Positions 1 through 8,759 of a DNA stretch of 64,000 bases are shown here, piece after piece. A program made the position numbers and the translations under genes. A model generated the notes under the pieces. The model had not been told where the DNA came from. It did no database searches and worked only from the letters and a program-made list of their open reading frames with translations. This stretch comes from Microbacterium sp. No. 7 (GTDB taxonomy: Bacteria > Actinomycetota > Actinomycetes > Actinomycetales > Microbacteriaceae). How positions within the stretch are numbered: position 1 is the stretch's first letter; every line of letters begins with the position of its first letter. The stretch is taken from the NCBI RefSeq assembly GCF_001314225.1, contig NZ_CP012697.1, positions 1,736,001 to 1,800,000 on the forward strand. The letters are read 5' to 3'.

Positions 1-1
1 G

Positions 2-310
2 GGCGGCGCCGACCAGCGCGCGCTCGCGGAGAACGAGTACGCCGACAAGCTCGGACGGCTGCTGGCCGCCGTGTCGAACGACTATCTGCTCGACCTGCTG
101 GCGCACCCCGACCTGTGGGAGGACCCGCAGCAGCGGGTCGCCGAGGTGCTGGAGGCCCTGGAAGCGGTGTCGGTGCAGCTCGTCGACAACATCAAGCAGG
201 TCAACGCACGCCACGCCCTGCGCTTCCAGGTGTCGCTCGACTCGCTCGTCGGGCGCGAGGAGCTGCGCGACTGGGAACGCCAGTTCCGCCGCGCGACCGA
301 CGGTGCGTGA
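2..310 (+). CDS. C-terminal fragment of unrecognised protein
   Basis: The reading frame is already open at the first bases of the window, so this is the 3' end of a gene that begins upstream. The GTG at 71 is an internal Val codon, not a convincing start. About 102 residues are visible. They are acidic, helical in character and free of membrane segments or recognised catalytic motifs, and they end in a basic Arg-rich tail. It runs convergently to greA, with 23 bp between the two stop codons. I do not recognise the family and assign no function. Confidence 0.6.
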   Translation, partial: GGADQRALAENEYADKLGRLLAAVSNDYLLDLLAHPDLWEDPQQRVAEVLEALEAVSVQLVDNIKQVNARHALRFQVSLDSLVGREELRDWERQFRRATDGA

Positions 311-333
311 GGCGGACGACGGGTGTCGTCGCC

Positions 334-822
334 TCAGCCCGTGTAGGTGTCGACCTTGACGACCTCGACGGCGATCTCGCGTCCGTTGGGGGCCGTGTAC
401 GACGCCTTGTCGCCCTCCTTGAGGCCGATGATCGCGGCGCCGAGGGGCGAGGCCTCGCTGTAGACGTCGAGGTCGGAGCCGACGCCGATCTCGCGGCTGC
501 CGAGCAGGAACACCTCTTCGCCGCCCGCGACGATCGCGGTGACGACGGTGCCCGAGCGCACGGTGCCGTCCGACTCGGGCGCCTCGCCGACGGTCGCCTC
601 CTTGAGCAGCTTCTGCAGCGTGCGGATGCGCGCCTCCTGCTTGCCCTGCTCGTCCTTCGCGGCGTGATAGCCGCCGTTCTCCTTCAGGTCGCCCTCTTCG
701 CGCGCCGCCTCGATGCGCTTCGCGATCTCCTCACGGCCGATCGTCGTGAGGTGCTCGAGTTCGGCGGCGAGCCGGTCGTAGGCCTCTTGCGTGAGGAAGG
801 TCGCCGTGCTGTCGCTGGCCAC
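334..822 (-). CDS. greA: Transcription elongation factor GreA
   Basis: GreA inserts its coiled coil into the secondary channel of RNA polymerase and stimulates cleavage of backtracked transcripts. The 162-aa length is normal. The N-terminal coiled coil carries the acidic tip in the segment EEGDLKENGGYHAAK, and the C-terminal half is the FKBP-like domain ending in VEVVKVDTYTG. The start is GTG at 822, because an AAAGGAG ribosome site lies 5 bases upstream. It stands alone, with about 140 bp before the divergent-facing DUF4307 gene. Identification is secure. Confidence 0.95.
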   Translation of the reverse strand: MASDSTATFLTQEAYDRLAAELEHLTTIGREEIAKRIEAAREEGDLKENGGYHAAKDEQGKQEARIRTLQKLLKEATVGEAPESDGTVRSGTVVTAIVAGGEEVFLLGSREIGVGSDLDVYSEASPLGAAIIGLKEGDKASYTAPNGREIAVEVVKVDTYTG

Positions 823-963
823 GTCTTCTCCTTTGGTCGTCGTGAAACGGGTCTTCGTGAAAGCGGCCGTCGTGGACGACCGCGTCGATCCCGGCAGCTA
901 AGCCAAACGCCCCGGCGTCGAGCCAGGGCGCACAGATGTCAGATCGAAGATGTTCGGAACAGC

Positions 964-1374
964 TTAGGGGATCCAGCACGCCTTGACAAAAGCGGTCGTC
1001 GCCTCGGCGACCGTGGGAACGGTCTCGGTGAAGATCCGGCTGTGCGCGGCGTCGGCCGGATACTCGACGATGCGCCAGCCGACGACGCCGTGCTCGGCGT
1101 CCTGCGCCTCGAGCGCGCACGCGACCGGCACGTCGGGCCGGGTGGTGATCTGGAAGCGCAGCGTGATCTCGTGCGCCGTCGGCGGCTCGAAGCCGAGGTC
1201 GATCGCGTCGGCGGTGCGCAGCGACGACGCGATGGTCGACCAGACCGTGACGCCCAGCGCCGCCCCGGCGACGATCACGACGCCGGCGACCCACCAGCGC
1301 GTGCGGCGCTGCGAGCTGCGCCGGCCGTAGCGGTCGGCGAGCAGCTCTGCGTGGGCGGCGGTGTCGGTGCTCAT
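964..1374 (-). CDS. DUF4307 membrane-anchored protein
   Basis: A 136-aa protein with the RYGR motif near its N-terminus (about residues 15-18), one membrane helix (about 28-50) and an extracytoplasmic domain ending in a Cys-Trp-Ile-Pro tail. This matches the actinobacterial DUF4307 family, whose function is unknown. It commonly lies close to greA in actinobacteria, as here. The ATG at 1374 has only a weak GAGAG ribosome site close to the start. Confidence 0.85.
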   Translation of the reverse strand: MSTDTAAHAELLADRYGRRSSQRRTRWWVAGVVIVAGAALGVTVWSTIASSLRTADAIDLGFEPPTAHEITLRFQITTRPDVPVACALEAQDAEHGVVGWRIVEYPADAAHSRIFTETVPTVAEATTAFVKACWIP

Positions 1375-1473
1375 GTGCTCTCGATGCGGGAGGGACGGTG
1401 CGAAAGGAGTTCCAGGGGCCGATTAGGCTGGTGGTCCTAGGCTACCGCCGAACGAGAGCAGAGGTTGATGCAC

Positions 1474-1740
1474 GTGTCGATGTCATGGATTCTCAGCGCG
1501 ACAGTGCCGACCCCCACGATGACCGTCGATCCCGAGTCGGTGACGCCGGGCTTCGCGGGGTTCGTCGCGATCGCGATCCTCGCCCTCGCGGTGGTCGCGC
1601 TCGTGCTCGACATGCTGCGCCGGGTGCGCCGGGCCAAGTACCGGTCGATGATCAACGAGGAGCTCGACGCCGAGCTCGCGGAGCAGCAGGGCTCGTCGGC
1701 CACGGGGACGGCTACAGGGGAGAGCCCAGCGAAGGAGTGA
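1474..1740 (+). CDS. Small single-pass membrane protein
   Basis: An 88-aa hypothetical protein: a short N-terminus, one hydrophobic helix of about 22 residues (FAGFVAIAILALAVVALVL), then a basic stretch (RRVRRAK) and an acidic tail, which predicts a cytoplasmic C-terminus. In-frame starts also exist at 1465 (TTG), 1468 (ATG) and 1480 (ATG). GTG 1474 is chosen because the GAGG at 1461-1464 is then 9 bases away. Two TAGGCT hexamers at 1424-1429 and 1438-1443 could serve as -10 elements. Its 3' end overlaps the convergent trhA gene by 29 bp. Function unknown. Confidence 0.6.
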   Translation: MSMSWILSATVPTPTMTVDPESVTPGFAGFVAIAILALAVVALVLDMLRRVRRAKYRSMINEELDAELAEQQGSSATGTATGESPAKE

Positions 1741-2449
1741 CCGGCGTCAGCGTGATGAGCAGGCACGCGGTCCAGTGGCACAGGAACGCCAGCACGGTGC
1801 ACACGTGGAAGATCTCGTGGAAGCCGAAGTGGTCGGGCCACGGGTTCGGGCGCTTGAGCGCGTAGATGACGGCGCCCACCGTGTAGAGCAGGCCGCCGAC
1901 GATCACGAGCACCATCATCGCGACGCTGGCGTTCAGCAGGTCGCCGAGGTACATGACGGCCGCCCAGCCGAGCGCGAGGTAGAGGGCGACGTAGAGCCAG
2001 CGCGGCGCGCCGATCCAGAACACGCGGAAGAGGATGCCGAGGATCGCGCCGCTCCAGACCACGACGAGCAGGATCGCGCCCTTCTCCGGCGGCAGCGCGA
2101 GCACGGCGATCGGCGTGTACGTGCCCGCGATGAGCAGCAGGATGTTGGCGTGGTCGATGCGCTTGAGGACGGCCTTCGTCAGCGGCTTCCAGTCGAACCG
2201 GTGGTAGAGCGCCGAGTTGCCGAACAGCAGCAGCGAGGAGATCGTGAAGACGGTGCACGCCCACGTCGCCGCAGCGCCCGTGGCGAGCACGATGAGCACG
2301 ATCCCGGCGGCGATCGCGACGGGCAGCGTGCCCGCGTGGATCCATCCGCGCCATGAGGGCCGGAGCTCCGCATGGGCGCTCTCGGCGGCCGCGTCGAGAA
2401 GCGGCAGCTGGGGCATCTCGACCCCGTCATCGGTGAGATCTCGTTCCAC
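1712..2449 (-). CDS. trhA: TrhA/hemolysin III family membrane protein
   Basis: A 245-aa seven-helix membrane protein of the HlyIII/PAQR superfamily. The family's metal-site motifs are visible: SALYHR after helix 2, RIDHANI before helix 3 and HFGFHEIFH before the last helix. Bacterial TrhA has been linked to membrane energetics and fluidity control; the name hemolysin is historical and does not make this a toxin. It is divergent from the prenyl transferase at 2539, the same neighbour pair as Rv1085c-Rv1086 in Mycobacterium tuberculosis. Confidence 0.9.
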   Translation of the reverse strand: MERDLTDDGVEMPQLPLLDAAAESAHAELRPSWRGWIHAGTLPVAIAAGIVLIVLATGAAATWACTVFTISSLLLFGNSALYHRFDWKPLTKAVLKRIDHANILLLIAGTYTPIAVLALPPEKGAILLVVVWSGAILGILFRVFWIGAPRWLYVALYLALGWAAVMYLGDLLNASVAMMVLVIVGGLLYTVGAVIYALKRPNPWPDHFGFHEIFHVCTVLAFLCHWTACLLITLTPVTPSLGSPL

Positions 2450-2526
2450 GAGAAGAGCCTACGCGTGCACGTATACCGCGGCTTACATACGGCCGCCGCC
2501 TGCGACGTTCGCACGGGCGGAGGCGA

Positions 2527-2532
2527 TAGCGT
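2527..2532 (+). promoter_or_regulatory. -10 element (TAGCGT) for the prenyl transferase
   Basis: TAGCGT fits the actinobacterial TAnnnT -10 pattern and lies 6 bases before the GTG at 2539, with no room for a usable ribosome site. The transcript should start at or next to the start codon (leaderless). Confidence 0.55.
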
Positions 2533-2538
2533 GGGGGA

Positions 2539-3324
2539 GTGAAACCCTTCGGCACCGGCGGGGGGCCGGGCCCCCTCTACCGCCTCTACAGTTCGCGGCT
2601 GCGGCGTCAGCTGACCCCGGGGGAGGTGCCCCACCACGTCGCGATGATGATCGACGGCAATCGCCGCTGGGCCCGTCAGGCGGGCTTCGCGACGGTCGCC
2701 GACGGGCACCGGGCCGGCGCCGCCAAGATGCACGAGTTCCTGCGCTGGTGCGACGGCCTCGGCATCCGCGTCGTGTCGCTCTACCTGCTCTCGACCGACA
2801 ACCTGCGCAAGCGCGACTCCGCGGAGCTCGCCGACCTGATCGAGATCATCGCCGACCTGGCCCGGTCGCTCTCGCACGAGCGCAACTGGCGGGTGCAGCA
2901 CGTCGGCCGCGCCGAGGCGCTGCCCGACGACCTCGCCGAGACGCTGCGGGAGGCCGCGCAGCGCACGGCGGGCAACACCGGCCTGCACGTCAACCTCGCG
3001 GTCGGCTACGGGGGACGCAGCGAGATCGTGGATGCCGTGCGCAGCATCATCGCGCAGCACGGCGAGCGCGGCGGCACCCTCGACGAGCTCGCCGCCAGCC
3101 TGACGCCCGAGCAGATCGGGGAGCACCTCTACACGGGCGGGCAGCCCGACCCCGACCTCGTCATCCGCACGTCGGGCGAGCAGCGCCTCAGCGACTTCCT
3201 GCTGTGGCAGTCGGCGCACTCGGAGTTCTACTTCGTCGAGGCGCTCGGGCCCGACCTGCGCGAGGTCGACTTCCTGCGCGCGATCCGCGACTACGCCACG
3301 CGGGACCGTCGCTTCGGCGGCTGA
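2539..3324 (+). CDS. Short cis-prenyl diphosphate synthase (UppS/Rv1086-like)
   Basis: A 261-aa cis-prenyltransferase that adds isopentenyl units in Z configuration to an allylic diphosphate. The catalytic Asp lies in MMIDGNRRWA (D39), and the C-terminal signature is VIRTSGEQRLSDFLLWQSAHSE. Sequence style (the PLYRLY N-terminus, RLSDFLLWQ) and position beside trhA resemble M. tuberculosis Rv1086, which makes short Z-farnesyl diphosphate, more than the long-chain decaprenyl enzyme. Product length cannot be read from sequence alone. Start GTG 2539 is supported by the -10 hexamer just upstream. Confidence 0.85.
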   Translation: MKPFGTGGGPGPLYRLYSSRLRRQLTPGEVPHHVAMMIDGNRRWARQAGFATVADGHRAGAAKMHEFLRWCDGLGIRVVSLYLLSTDNLRKRDSAELADLIEIIADLARSLSHERNWRVQHVGRAEALPDDLAETLREAAQRTAGNTGLHVNLAVGYGGRSEIVDAVRSIIAQHGERGGTLDELAASLTPEQIGEHLYTGGQPDPDLVIRTSGEQRLSDFLLWQSAHSEFYFVEALGPDLREVDFLRAIRDYATRDRRFGG

Positions 3325-3394
3325 CGCCGCACGGCGCGTGCCGAGCGCGCCACCAAAAATTCACCGGCCGGAAACGCGGTGCCGCGTGTCGCGA

Positions 3395-3424
3395 TTGGCG
3401 TGCCGTGCGCGGGAGACGTAGCTT
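3395..3424 (+). promoter_or_regulatory. Promoter of phoH-like gene
   Basis: TTGGCG (3395-3400), 18-bp spacer, TAGCTT (3419-3424). This predicts transcription from about 3431 and an untranslated leader of roughly 90 bases before the GTG at 3524. Confidence 0.55.
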
Positions 3425-3433
3425 GGCCTCATC

Positions 3434-3509
3434 GGGCACGGTGCCCGGTCGAGTCGGCCTCTCACGACTCGGGACAACGGTCGACTCGTAGGTGCCGGGG
3501 AAACCCCGG
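3434..3509 (+). promoter_or_regulatory. Hairpin-rich 5' leader of phoH-like gene
   Basis: Three short inverted repeats fill the leader: GGGCAC/GTGCCC (3434-3446), CGAGTC/GACTCG (3450-3471) and CCGGGG-AAA-CCCCGG (3495-3509). A second GACTCG copy at 3483-3488 and GGTGCC at 3491-3496 could pair with the first two arms instead, so exclusive folds are possible. The ribosome site GGAG (3514-3517) follows directly. I could not match it to a known riboswitch. Confidence 0.45.
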
Positions 3510-3523
3510 GGCAGGAGCGGGTT

Positions 3524-4879
3524 GTGACCACACAAGCACTTCAGACGCAGCACCCCACCGAGATCGACACCGTCGTGTCGGCCGACGAGCGGACGCGCAC
3601 CTACGTGATCGACACGTCGGTGCTGCTGAGCGACCCGGGTGCGTTCTTCCGCTTCGCAGAGCACACGGTCGTCATCCCCGTCGTGGTCATCTCGGAGCTG
3701 GAGGGCAAGCGTCACGATCCGGAGATCGGGTACTTCGCCCGGCAGGCGCTGCGGCACCTCGACGAGCTGCGCATCGAGCACGGCCGTCTCGACGTGCCCG
3801 TCCCCGTCGGCGCGGGCGGCACGCTGCGCGTCGAGCTGGCCGGCACCGACGCCGCCGTGCTGCCCTCCGGCATGCGCCTCGGCGACAACGACAGCCGCAT
3901 CCTCGCGGTGGCCGCGAGCCTCGCCCTCGAGGGCGAGGGCGTCACGATCGTCTCCAAGGACCTGCCGATGCGGGTGAAGGCGGCCTCGCTCGGCCTGCAC
4001 GCCGAGGAGTACCTCGCCGAGCAGGCCGTGGACAGCGGCTGGACCGGCGTGGCCTCGATCGACGTGTCGGGCGACGAGATGAGCGACCTGTACGAGAGCG
4101 AGGTGGCCACGCACGACGCGGTGCGCGGCCTGCCGGTCAACACGGGTCTCGTGATCCACTCCGAGCGGGGATCCGCGCTCGGCAGGGTGAACGGCGACGC
4201 GTCGTACCGGCTCGTGCGCGGAGACCGCGACGTGTTCGGGCTGCACGGGCGCTCCGCGGAGCAGCGCATCGCGATCGACCTGCTGCTCGACCCCGACGTG
4301 GGCATCGTCTCGCTCGGCGGACGCGCCGGCACGGGCAAGTCGGCGCTCGCGCTGTGCGCGGGCCTGGAGGCGGTGCTGGAGCGCCAGCAGCAGAAGCGCA
4401 TCCTCGTCTTCCGGCCCCTGTTCGCCGTCGGCGGCCAGGAGCTGGGCTACCTGCCCGGCGACCAGAACGAGAAGATGAACCCGTGGGGCCAGGCGGTCTT
4501 CGACACCCTCGGCTCCGTCGTGTCGGGCAACGTGATCGAGGAGGTCGTCGACCGCGGCCTGCTCGAGGTGCTGCCGCTCACGCACATCCGCGGGCGCTCG
4601 CTGCACGACGCGTTCGTGATCGTCGACGAGGCGCAGTCGCTGGAGCGCAACGTGCTGCTGACGGTGCTCAGCCGCATCGGGCAGAACTCCCGCGTCGTGC
4701 TGACGCACGACGTCGGCCAGCGCGACAACCTGCGCGTGGGGCGGCACGACGGCATCGCCTCGGTCATCGAGACGCTCAAGGGACACGACCTCTTCGGCCA
4801 CGTCACGCTCACCCGCAGCGAGCGCTCCGCGATCGCGGCGCTCGTCACCGACCTGCTGGAGGCGCGCGAGCTCAGCTGA
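3524..4879 (+). CDS. PIN domain-PhoH ATPase fusion
   Basis: A 451-aa PIN-PhoH protein, the form typical of actinobacteria. The N-terminal PIN nuclease domain starts at [10 protein letters not shown] (catalytic Asp 30) and carries LGDNDSRIL further on. The C-terminal PhoH ATPase has Walker [11 protein letters not shown] near 266 and Walker [11 protein letters not shown] near 364. The family combines ribonuclease and ATP-driven RNA-unwinding activities (mycobacterial PhoH2). The GTG start has GGAG 6 bases upstream. A structured leader precedes it. Confidence 0.9.
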   Translation: MTTQALQTQHPTEIDTVVSADERTRTYVIDTSVLLSDPGAFFRFAEHTVVIPVVVISELEGKRHDPEIGYFARQALRHLDELRIEHGRLDVPVPVGAGGTLRVELAGTDAAVLPSGMRLGDNDSRILAVAASLALEGEGVTIVSKDLPMRVKAASLGLHAEEYLAEQAVDSGWTGVASIDVSGDEMSDLYESEVATHDAVRGLPVNTGLVIHSERGSALGRVNGDASYRLVRGDRDVFGLHGRSAEQRIAIDLLLDPDVGIVSLGGRAGTGKSALALCAGLEAVLERQQQKRILVFRPLFAVGGQELGYLPGDQNEKMNPWGQAVFDTLGSVVSGNVIEEVVDRGLLEVLPLTHIRGRSLHDAFVIVDEAQSLERNVLLTVLSRIGQNSRVVLTHDVGQRDNLRVGRHDGIASVIETLKGHDLFGHVTLTRSERSAIAALVTDLLEARELS

Positions 4880-4918
4880 GCCGAGGGCGGCGGGGGATGC
4901 CGGTGGCGGGGCAGCGCC

Positions 4919-5569
4919 TCACGGCCACCGGTATCCCTCGCCGCGCACGGTCTCGATGCAGCCGGGGCCGAACTTCGTGCGCAGGTAGCGCACGTAGACG
5001 TCGACGACGTTCGAGCCCGGGTCGAAGTCCATGCCCCACACGCTGCGCAGCAGCGCCTCGCGCGTGAGGACCTCGCCCGGATGCCGCAGGAACTGCTCGG
5101 CCAGCGCGAACTCTCGCGCCGACAGCACGACCTCGCGGCCGCCGAGCGTCGCCCGGCGGGCGAGCAGGTCGAGGGCGACGTCGCCGCGCGTGAGCGCCGA
5201 CACCTCGCCGCGCTCGCGCAGCCGTGAGCGCACGCGTGCGCGCAGCTCGACGACCGAGAACGGCTTCGGCACGTAGTCGCTCGCCCCGGCGTCGAGCCCC
5301 TCGACGGTGTCGGCGGTGGCGCTGCGGGCCGTGAGCATGATGACCGGCATCGTCTCGCCGCGCGCCCGCAGATGCCGCAGCACCTCGAAGCCGTCCATCG
5401 TCGGCAGCCCCACGTCGAGCACGATGAGGTCGATGTCACCCGCCTCCACATGGTCGAGCGCCTCCGGACCGTCCTCGGCCGTGACCGTCTCGTGGCCGTC
5501 GGCGGCGAGGCCGCGCGTCACGAGCGAGAGGATGTCGGGCTCGTCGTCGACGACGAGGATGCGTGTCAT
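4919..5569 (-). CDS. OmpR-family response regulator
   Basis: A 216-aa response regulator. The receiver domain has the acidic pair VVDDE, phospho-acceptor D52 (LIVLDVGLP) and the conserved K102 (VPKPF). The C-terminal winged-helix domain ends in VRYLRTKFG...VRGEGYRW, typical of OmpR/PhoB DNA binding. Its ATG overlaps the TGA of the kinase gene (ATGA), so the two are translationally coupled and should form one system. The stimulus is unknown. Confidence 0.92.
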   Translation of the reverse strand: MTRILVVDDEPDILSLVTRGLAADGHETVTAEDGPEALDHVEAGDIDLIVLDVGLPTMDGFEVLRHLRARGETMPVIMLTARSATADTVEGLDAGASDYVPKPFSVVELRARVRSRLRERGEVSALTRGDVALDLLARRATLGGREVVLSAREFALAEQFLRHPGEVLTREALLRSVWGMDFDPGSNVVDVYVRYLRTKFGPGCIETVRGEGYRWP

Positions 5570-6636
5570 GGGTTCGCCTCTCGTTGCTGCAGCACGTCGC
5601 CGGCGCGCACGGGGGCGGGCAGGGCGGCGGAGGTGCCGATCGGGATCTCCAGCGTGAAGGTCGCGCCGCCGCCGGGCGTGTCGGCCACGCGGCAGGACCC
5701 GCCGTGCGCCTTGGCGATCGCGTCGACGATCGCGAGCCCGAGCCCGGAGCCGCCGACGGTGCGGCGGCCGTTGCCGCGGTCGAAGCGCCGGAAGATGCGA
5801 TGGCGCAGCGCCGGCGGCACGCCGGGGCCGTGATCGCGCACCCAGAACTGCGCCGCGGCGGCGTGCGCGGCGCAGCCCACCTCGATGGGCGTGCCCGCGG
5901 GGGTGTACTTCGCGGCGTTGTCGGCGAGCTGCAGCCACGCCTGCAGCAGCCGGTCGCGGTCGCCGCGGATGACGGCATCCGACGTCTCCTCGATGCTCCA
6001 CGCGTGGCCGGGGATCACCGCGACGAGCTCGAAGAGGCGGGCCGACAGCGTCGGCAGGTGCACGTCGCCGATCTCGACCTGCCCCGCCTCCACGGTCGCC
6101 AGCACGTCGATGTCACCGATGAGCCGGGTCATGCGGTCGAGCTCGGCGATGCCGAGCTGACGCACCGCGTTGACGTCGTCGCCGTCCGCGGCGTCCATGA
6201 TCTCGAGGTGGCCGCGCACGATCGTGATCGGCGTCTTGAGCTCGTGCCGGATGTCGTCGAGCAGACGGCGCTGCGCCTGGAACGACGCGTCGGCGCGGTC
6301 GGTCGCGGCCGTGTCCTCGTGGGCGGCCGGCAGCGGCGCGGGCGGCGTCTCGGGGGAGGGCGCGGCGGGCGGTGCGGTGCGCTCGTGCGCGACGGGCTCC
6401 GGCGACGGCGCGAGGGCTCCGGCCAGCACCCAGGCGAGGGCGCCGGCGGTCGCGGTCGTCAGCGTGCCCCCGATCGCGAAGAGCACGACCGGGAGCCACG
6501 CCAGCGAGCCGCCGCGGACGACGATCGGCAGCACCAGGGCCAGCGCCGTAAGGGCGAAGCCCGTGCCCACGACGACCGCGACCAGCGCGGCGATGCGCAG
6601 TCGCATCGCGCGCCGGTCGGTCGTGCCTTCCGTCAT
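5566..6636 (-). CDS. Sensor histidine kinase
   Basis: A 356-aa membrane kinase with two N-terminal helices (about 14-40 and 47-72) and almost no extracytoplasmic loop, then a Pro/Ala-rich linker. HisKA contains DIRHELKTPI (phospho-His about 129). HATPase_c shows the N box (LADNAAKYTP), DHGPGVP and GGSGLGLAI. The tiny periplasmic part suggests sensing within or near the membrane. It is upstream of and overlaps the response-regulator gene. ATG 6636 is used because it lies just before the first helix; fumC ends 14 bp further downstream on the same strand's upstream side. Confidence 0.9.
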   Translation of the reverse strand: MTEGTTDRRAMRLRIAALVAVVVGTGFALTALALVLPIVVRGGSLAWLPVVLFAIGGTLTTATAGALAWVLAGALAPSPEPVAHERTAPPAAPSPETPPAPLPAAHEDTAATDRADASFQAQRRLLDDIRHELKTPITIVRGHLEIMDAADGDDVNAVRQLGIAELDRMTRLIGDIDVLATVEAGQVEIGDVHLPTLSARLFELVAVIPGHAWSIEETSDAVIRGDRDRLLQAWLQLADNAAKYTPAGTPIEVGCAAHAAAAQFWVRDHGPGVPPALRHRIFRRFDRGNGRRTVGGSGLGLAIVDAIAKAHGGSCRVADTPGGGATFTLEIPIGTSAALPAPVRAGDVLQQREANP

Positions 6637-6650
6637 CCGGCGCCGATCGA

Positions 6651-8048
6651 TCAGCCCGGGTGGGTCATCGACAGCAGGTCGAGCTTCTCGTCGAGCTGCG
6701 CCTCGGTGAGCTCGCCGCGCTCGACGTAGCCGAGGTCGATGACCGCCTCGCGCACCGTGATGCCCTTGGCGACCGAGTGCTTGGCGATCTTCGCGGCGGC
6801 CTCGTAGCCGATGAGCTTGTTGAGCGGGGTGACGATCGACGGCGACATGCCGGCGTAGGCGGCGGCGCGCTCGACGTTGGCCTCGAGGCCGTCGATCGTC
6901 TTGTCGGCGAGCACGCGCGTCGCGTTCGACAGCAGGCGGATCGACTCGAGCAGCGCGGTGCCCATGACCGGGATCGCGACGTTCAGCTCGAACGCGCCCG
7001 ACGCGCCGGCCCATGCCACGGTCGCGTCGTTGCCGATCACGCGGGCCGCGACCATCAGCACGGCCTCGGGGACGACGGGGTTGACCTTGCCCGGCATGAT
7101 CGACGAGCCCGGCTGCAGGTCGGGGATGTGGATCTCGGCGAGTCCCGTGTTGGGCCCCGAGCCCATCCAGCGGATGTCGTTGTTGATCTTCGTGAGCGAC
7201 ACCGCGATCGTGCGCAGCGCGCCCGAGGCCTCGACGAGGCCGTCGCGGTTGGCCTGCGCCTCGAAGTGGTCCTTCGCCTCGGTGATGGGAAGCTCGGTCT
7301 CGGCCTGCAGCAGGGCGATGACCTTCTGCGGGAAGCCGAGGGGGGTGTTGATGCCGGTGCCGACGGCCGTGCCGCCGAGGGGCACCTCGCCCACACGCGG
7401 GATCGTCGACTGCACGCGCTCGATGCCGAGGCGGATCTGGCGGGCGTAGCCGCCGAACTCCTGGCCGAGGGTCACAGGCGTGGCGTCCATCAGGTGGGTG
7501 CGGCCCGACTTGACGGCATCCTTCCACAGCTCGGCCTTGGCCTCGAGCGCGACGGCCAGGTGATCGAGGGCGGGGATGAGGTCGTCGATGAGGGCCTGCG
7601 TCACGGCGATGTGCACCGAGGTGGGGAACACGTCGTTCGACGACTGCGAGGCGTTGACGTGGTCGTTGGGGTGCACGGTCGCGCCGAGCTTGTCGGTGGC
7701 GAGGGTCGCGAGCACCTCGTTCATGTTCATGTTCGACGACGTGCCCGAGCCGGTCTGGTAGGTGTCGACGGGGAAGTGCTGGTCGTAGCGGCCCGTGACG
7801 ACCTCGTCGGCCGCCCACGCGATGGCGTCGGCGATGGCGCCGTCGAGCGTGCCGAGCTCCTTGTTCGCGAGGGCCGCGGCCTTCTTGATGCGCGCGAGCG
7901 CCGCGATCTGCGTCGACTCGAGCCCCTTGCCCGAGATGGGGAAGTTCTCGACGGCTCGCTGGGTCTGGGCGGCGTAGAGCGCATCTTTGGGCACGCGCAC
8001 CTCGCCCATCGTGTCGTGTTCGATGCGGTACTCGACGGCGTCGGTCAT
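6651..8048 (-). CDS. fumC: Class II fumarate hydratase
   Basis: Iron-independent fumarase of the TCA cycle, converting fumarate to L-malate. The 465-aa length and the signature [11 protein letters not shown] of the aspartase/fumarase superfamily are present, together with [13 protein letters not shown] and [14 protein letters not shown]. In-frame starts are GTG 8057 and ATG 8048; ATG is used because GAGG lies at a better distance. It sits between a carbonic anhydrase gene upstream and the histidine kinase gene downstream, all on the minus strand. Confidence 0.95.
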   Translation of the reverse strand: MTDAVEYRIEHDTMGEVRVPKDALYAAQTQRAVENFPISGKGLESTQIAALARIKKAAALANKELGTLDGAIADAIAWAADEVVTGRYDQHFPVDTYQTGSGTSSNMNMNEVLATLATDKLGATVHPNDHVNASQSSNDVFPTSVHIAVTQALIDDLIPALDHLAVALEAKAELWKDAVKSGRTHLMDATPVTLGQEFGGYARQIRLGIERVQSTIPRVGEVPLGGTAVGTGINTPLGFPQKVIALLQAETELPITEAKDHFEAQANRDGLVEASGALRTIAVSLTKINNDIRWMGSGPNTGLAEIHIPDLQPGSSIMPGKVNPVVPEAVLMVAARVIGNDATVAWAGASGAFELNVAIPVMGTALLESIRLLSNATRVLADKTIDGLEANVERAAAYAGMSPSIVTPLNKLIGYEAAAKIAKHSVAKGITVREAVIDLGYVERGELTEAQLDEKLDLLSMTHPG

Positions 8049-8114
8049 GGCAGTCACGTCCTCGTTTCTTGCGTTCGTTGATGCGGAGTGCGGATGGAGG
8101 TCAGGATTCCGGGG

Positions 8115-8759
8115 TCAGGACTCTTCCGGCAGGCCGACGGCGACGGCGGGAACCACCGCGCCCTGGGCGAGGCGATAGTTCGCGCCCACGATCGCGAGGC
8201 GTCCCTCGCGGACGGCCTCGCTGATCAGATCCGACGAGTGCAGGAGGTCGGCGACCGTGTCGCGCAGGTGCTCGCGGCCGACCTCCTCCGCGTCGACCGC
8301 CTCGGGTACCGTGACGGCGCCCGAGCGCATGACGCGGCGCACGGCCGGCACGATCGGGGCGATGTGCTTCCAGATGTGCACCGGCAGCGTCGGCGCGTCG
8401 ATGCCCGTCGAGTCGATCGCGGCGCGCACGGCGCCGCACTCGTCGTGCGCGAGCACGATGATGAGGGGCACGTCGAGCACCGCGACGGCGTACTCGATGC
8501 TGCCGATGACCGAGTCGGAGATGACCTGACCCGCGTTGCGGATCACGAACAGGTCGCCCAGGCCCATGTCGAAGATGATCTCGGCGGCCAGGCGCGAGTC
8601 GGAGCAGCCGAACAGGGCGGCGATCGGCGTCTGCGTGTGAGCGAGCTCGTTGCGACGGTCGACGTTCTGCCGCGGATGCCGCGGGGCTCCTTCGACGAAG
8701 CGGGCGTTGCCCTGCTTCATCGCGTTCCAGGCGTCGCGCGGCGTGCGGACCTCGCTCAT
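8115..8759 (-). CDS. Beta-carbonic anhydrase
   Basis: A 214-aa beta-class carbonic anhydrase for reversible CO2 hydration in the cytoplasm. Zinc ligands are visible: C52 and the D54/R56 dyad in FGCSDSR, then H105 and C108 in AHDECGA. It directly abuts the DUF4245 gene upstream (one stop/start junction at 8759/8760) and lies above fumC, so xseB-DUF4245-CA-fumC may be one transcript. Confidence 0.93.
   Translation of the reverse strand: MSEVRTPRDAWNAMKQGNARFVEGAPRHPRQNVDRRNELAHTQTPIAALFGCSDSRLAAEIIFDMGLGDLFVIRNAGQVISDSVIGSIEYAVAVLDVPLIIVLAHDECGAVRAAIDSTGIDAPTLPVHIWKHIAPIVPAVRRVMRSGAVTVPEAVDAEEVGREHLRDTVADLLHSSDLISEAVREGRLAIVGANYRLAQGAVVPAVAVGLPEES

Noticed and set aside
1712..2449. Hemolysin (virulence toxin)
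   Set aside because: HlyIII/TrhA proteins are widespread membrane proteins of harmless bacteria; the name is historical.
3434..3509. c-di-AMP (ydaO) or SAM riboswitch before phoH
   Set aside because: The conserved cores of those classes are not present; only generic hairpins can be shown.
5566..7818. 750-codon minus-strand frame running through the kinase and into fumC
   Set aside because: Only the last 356 codons are the histidine kinase; the earlier part is an out-of-frame reading of fumC.
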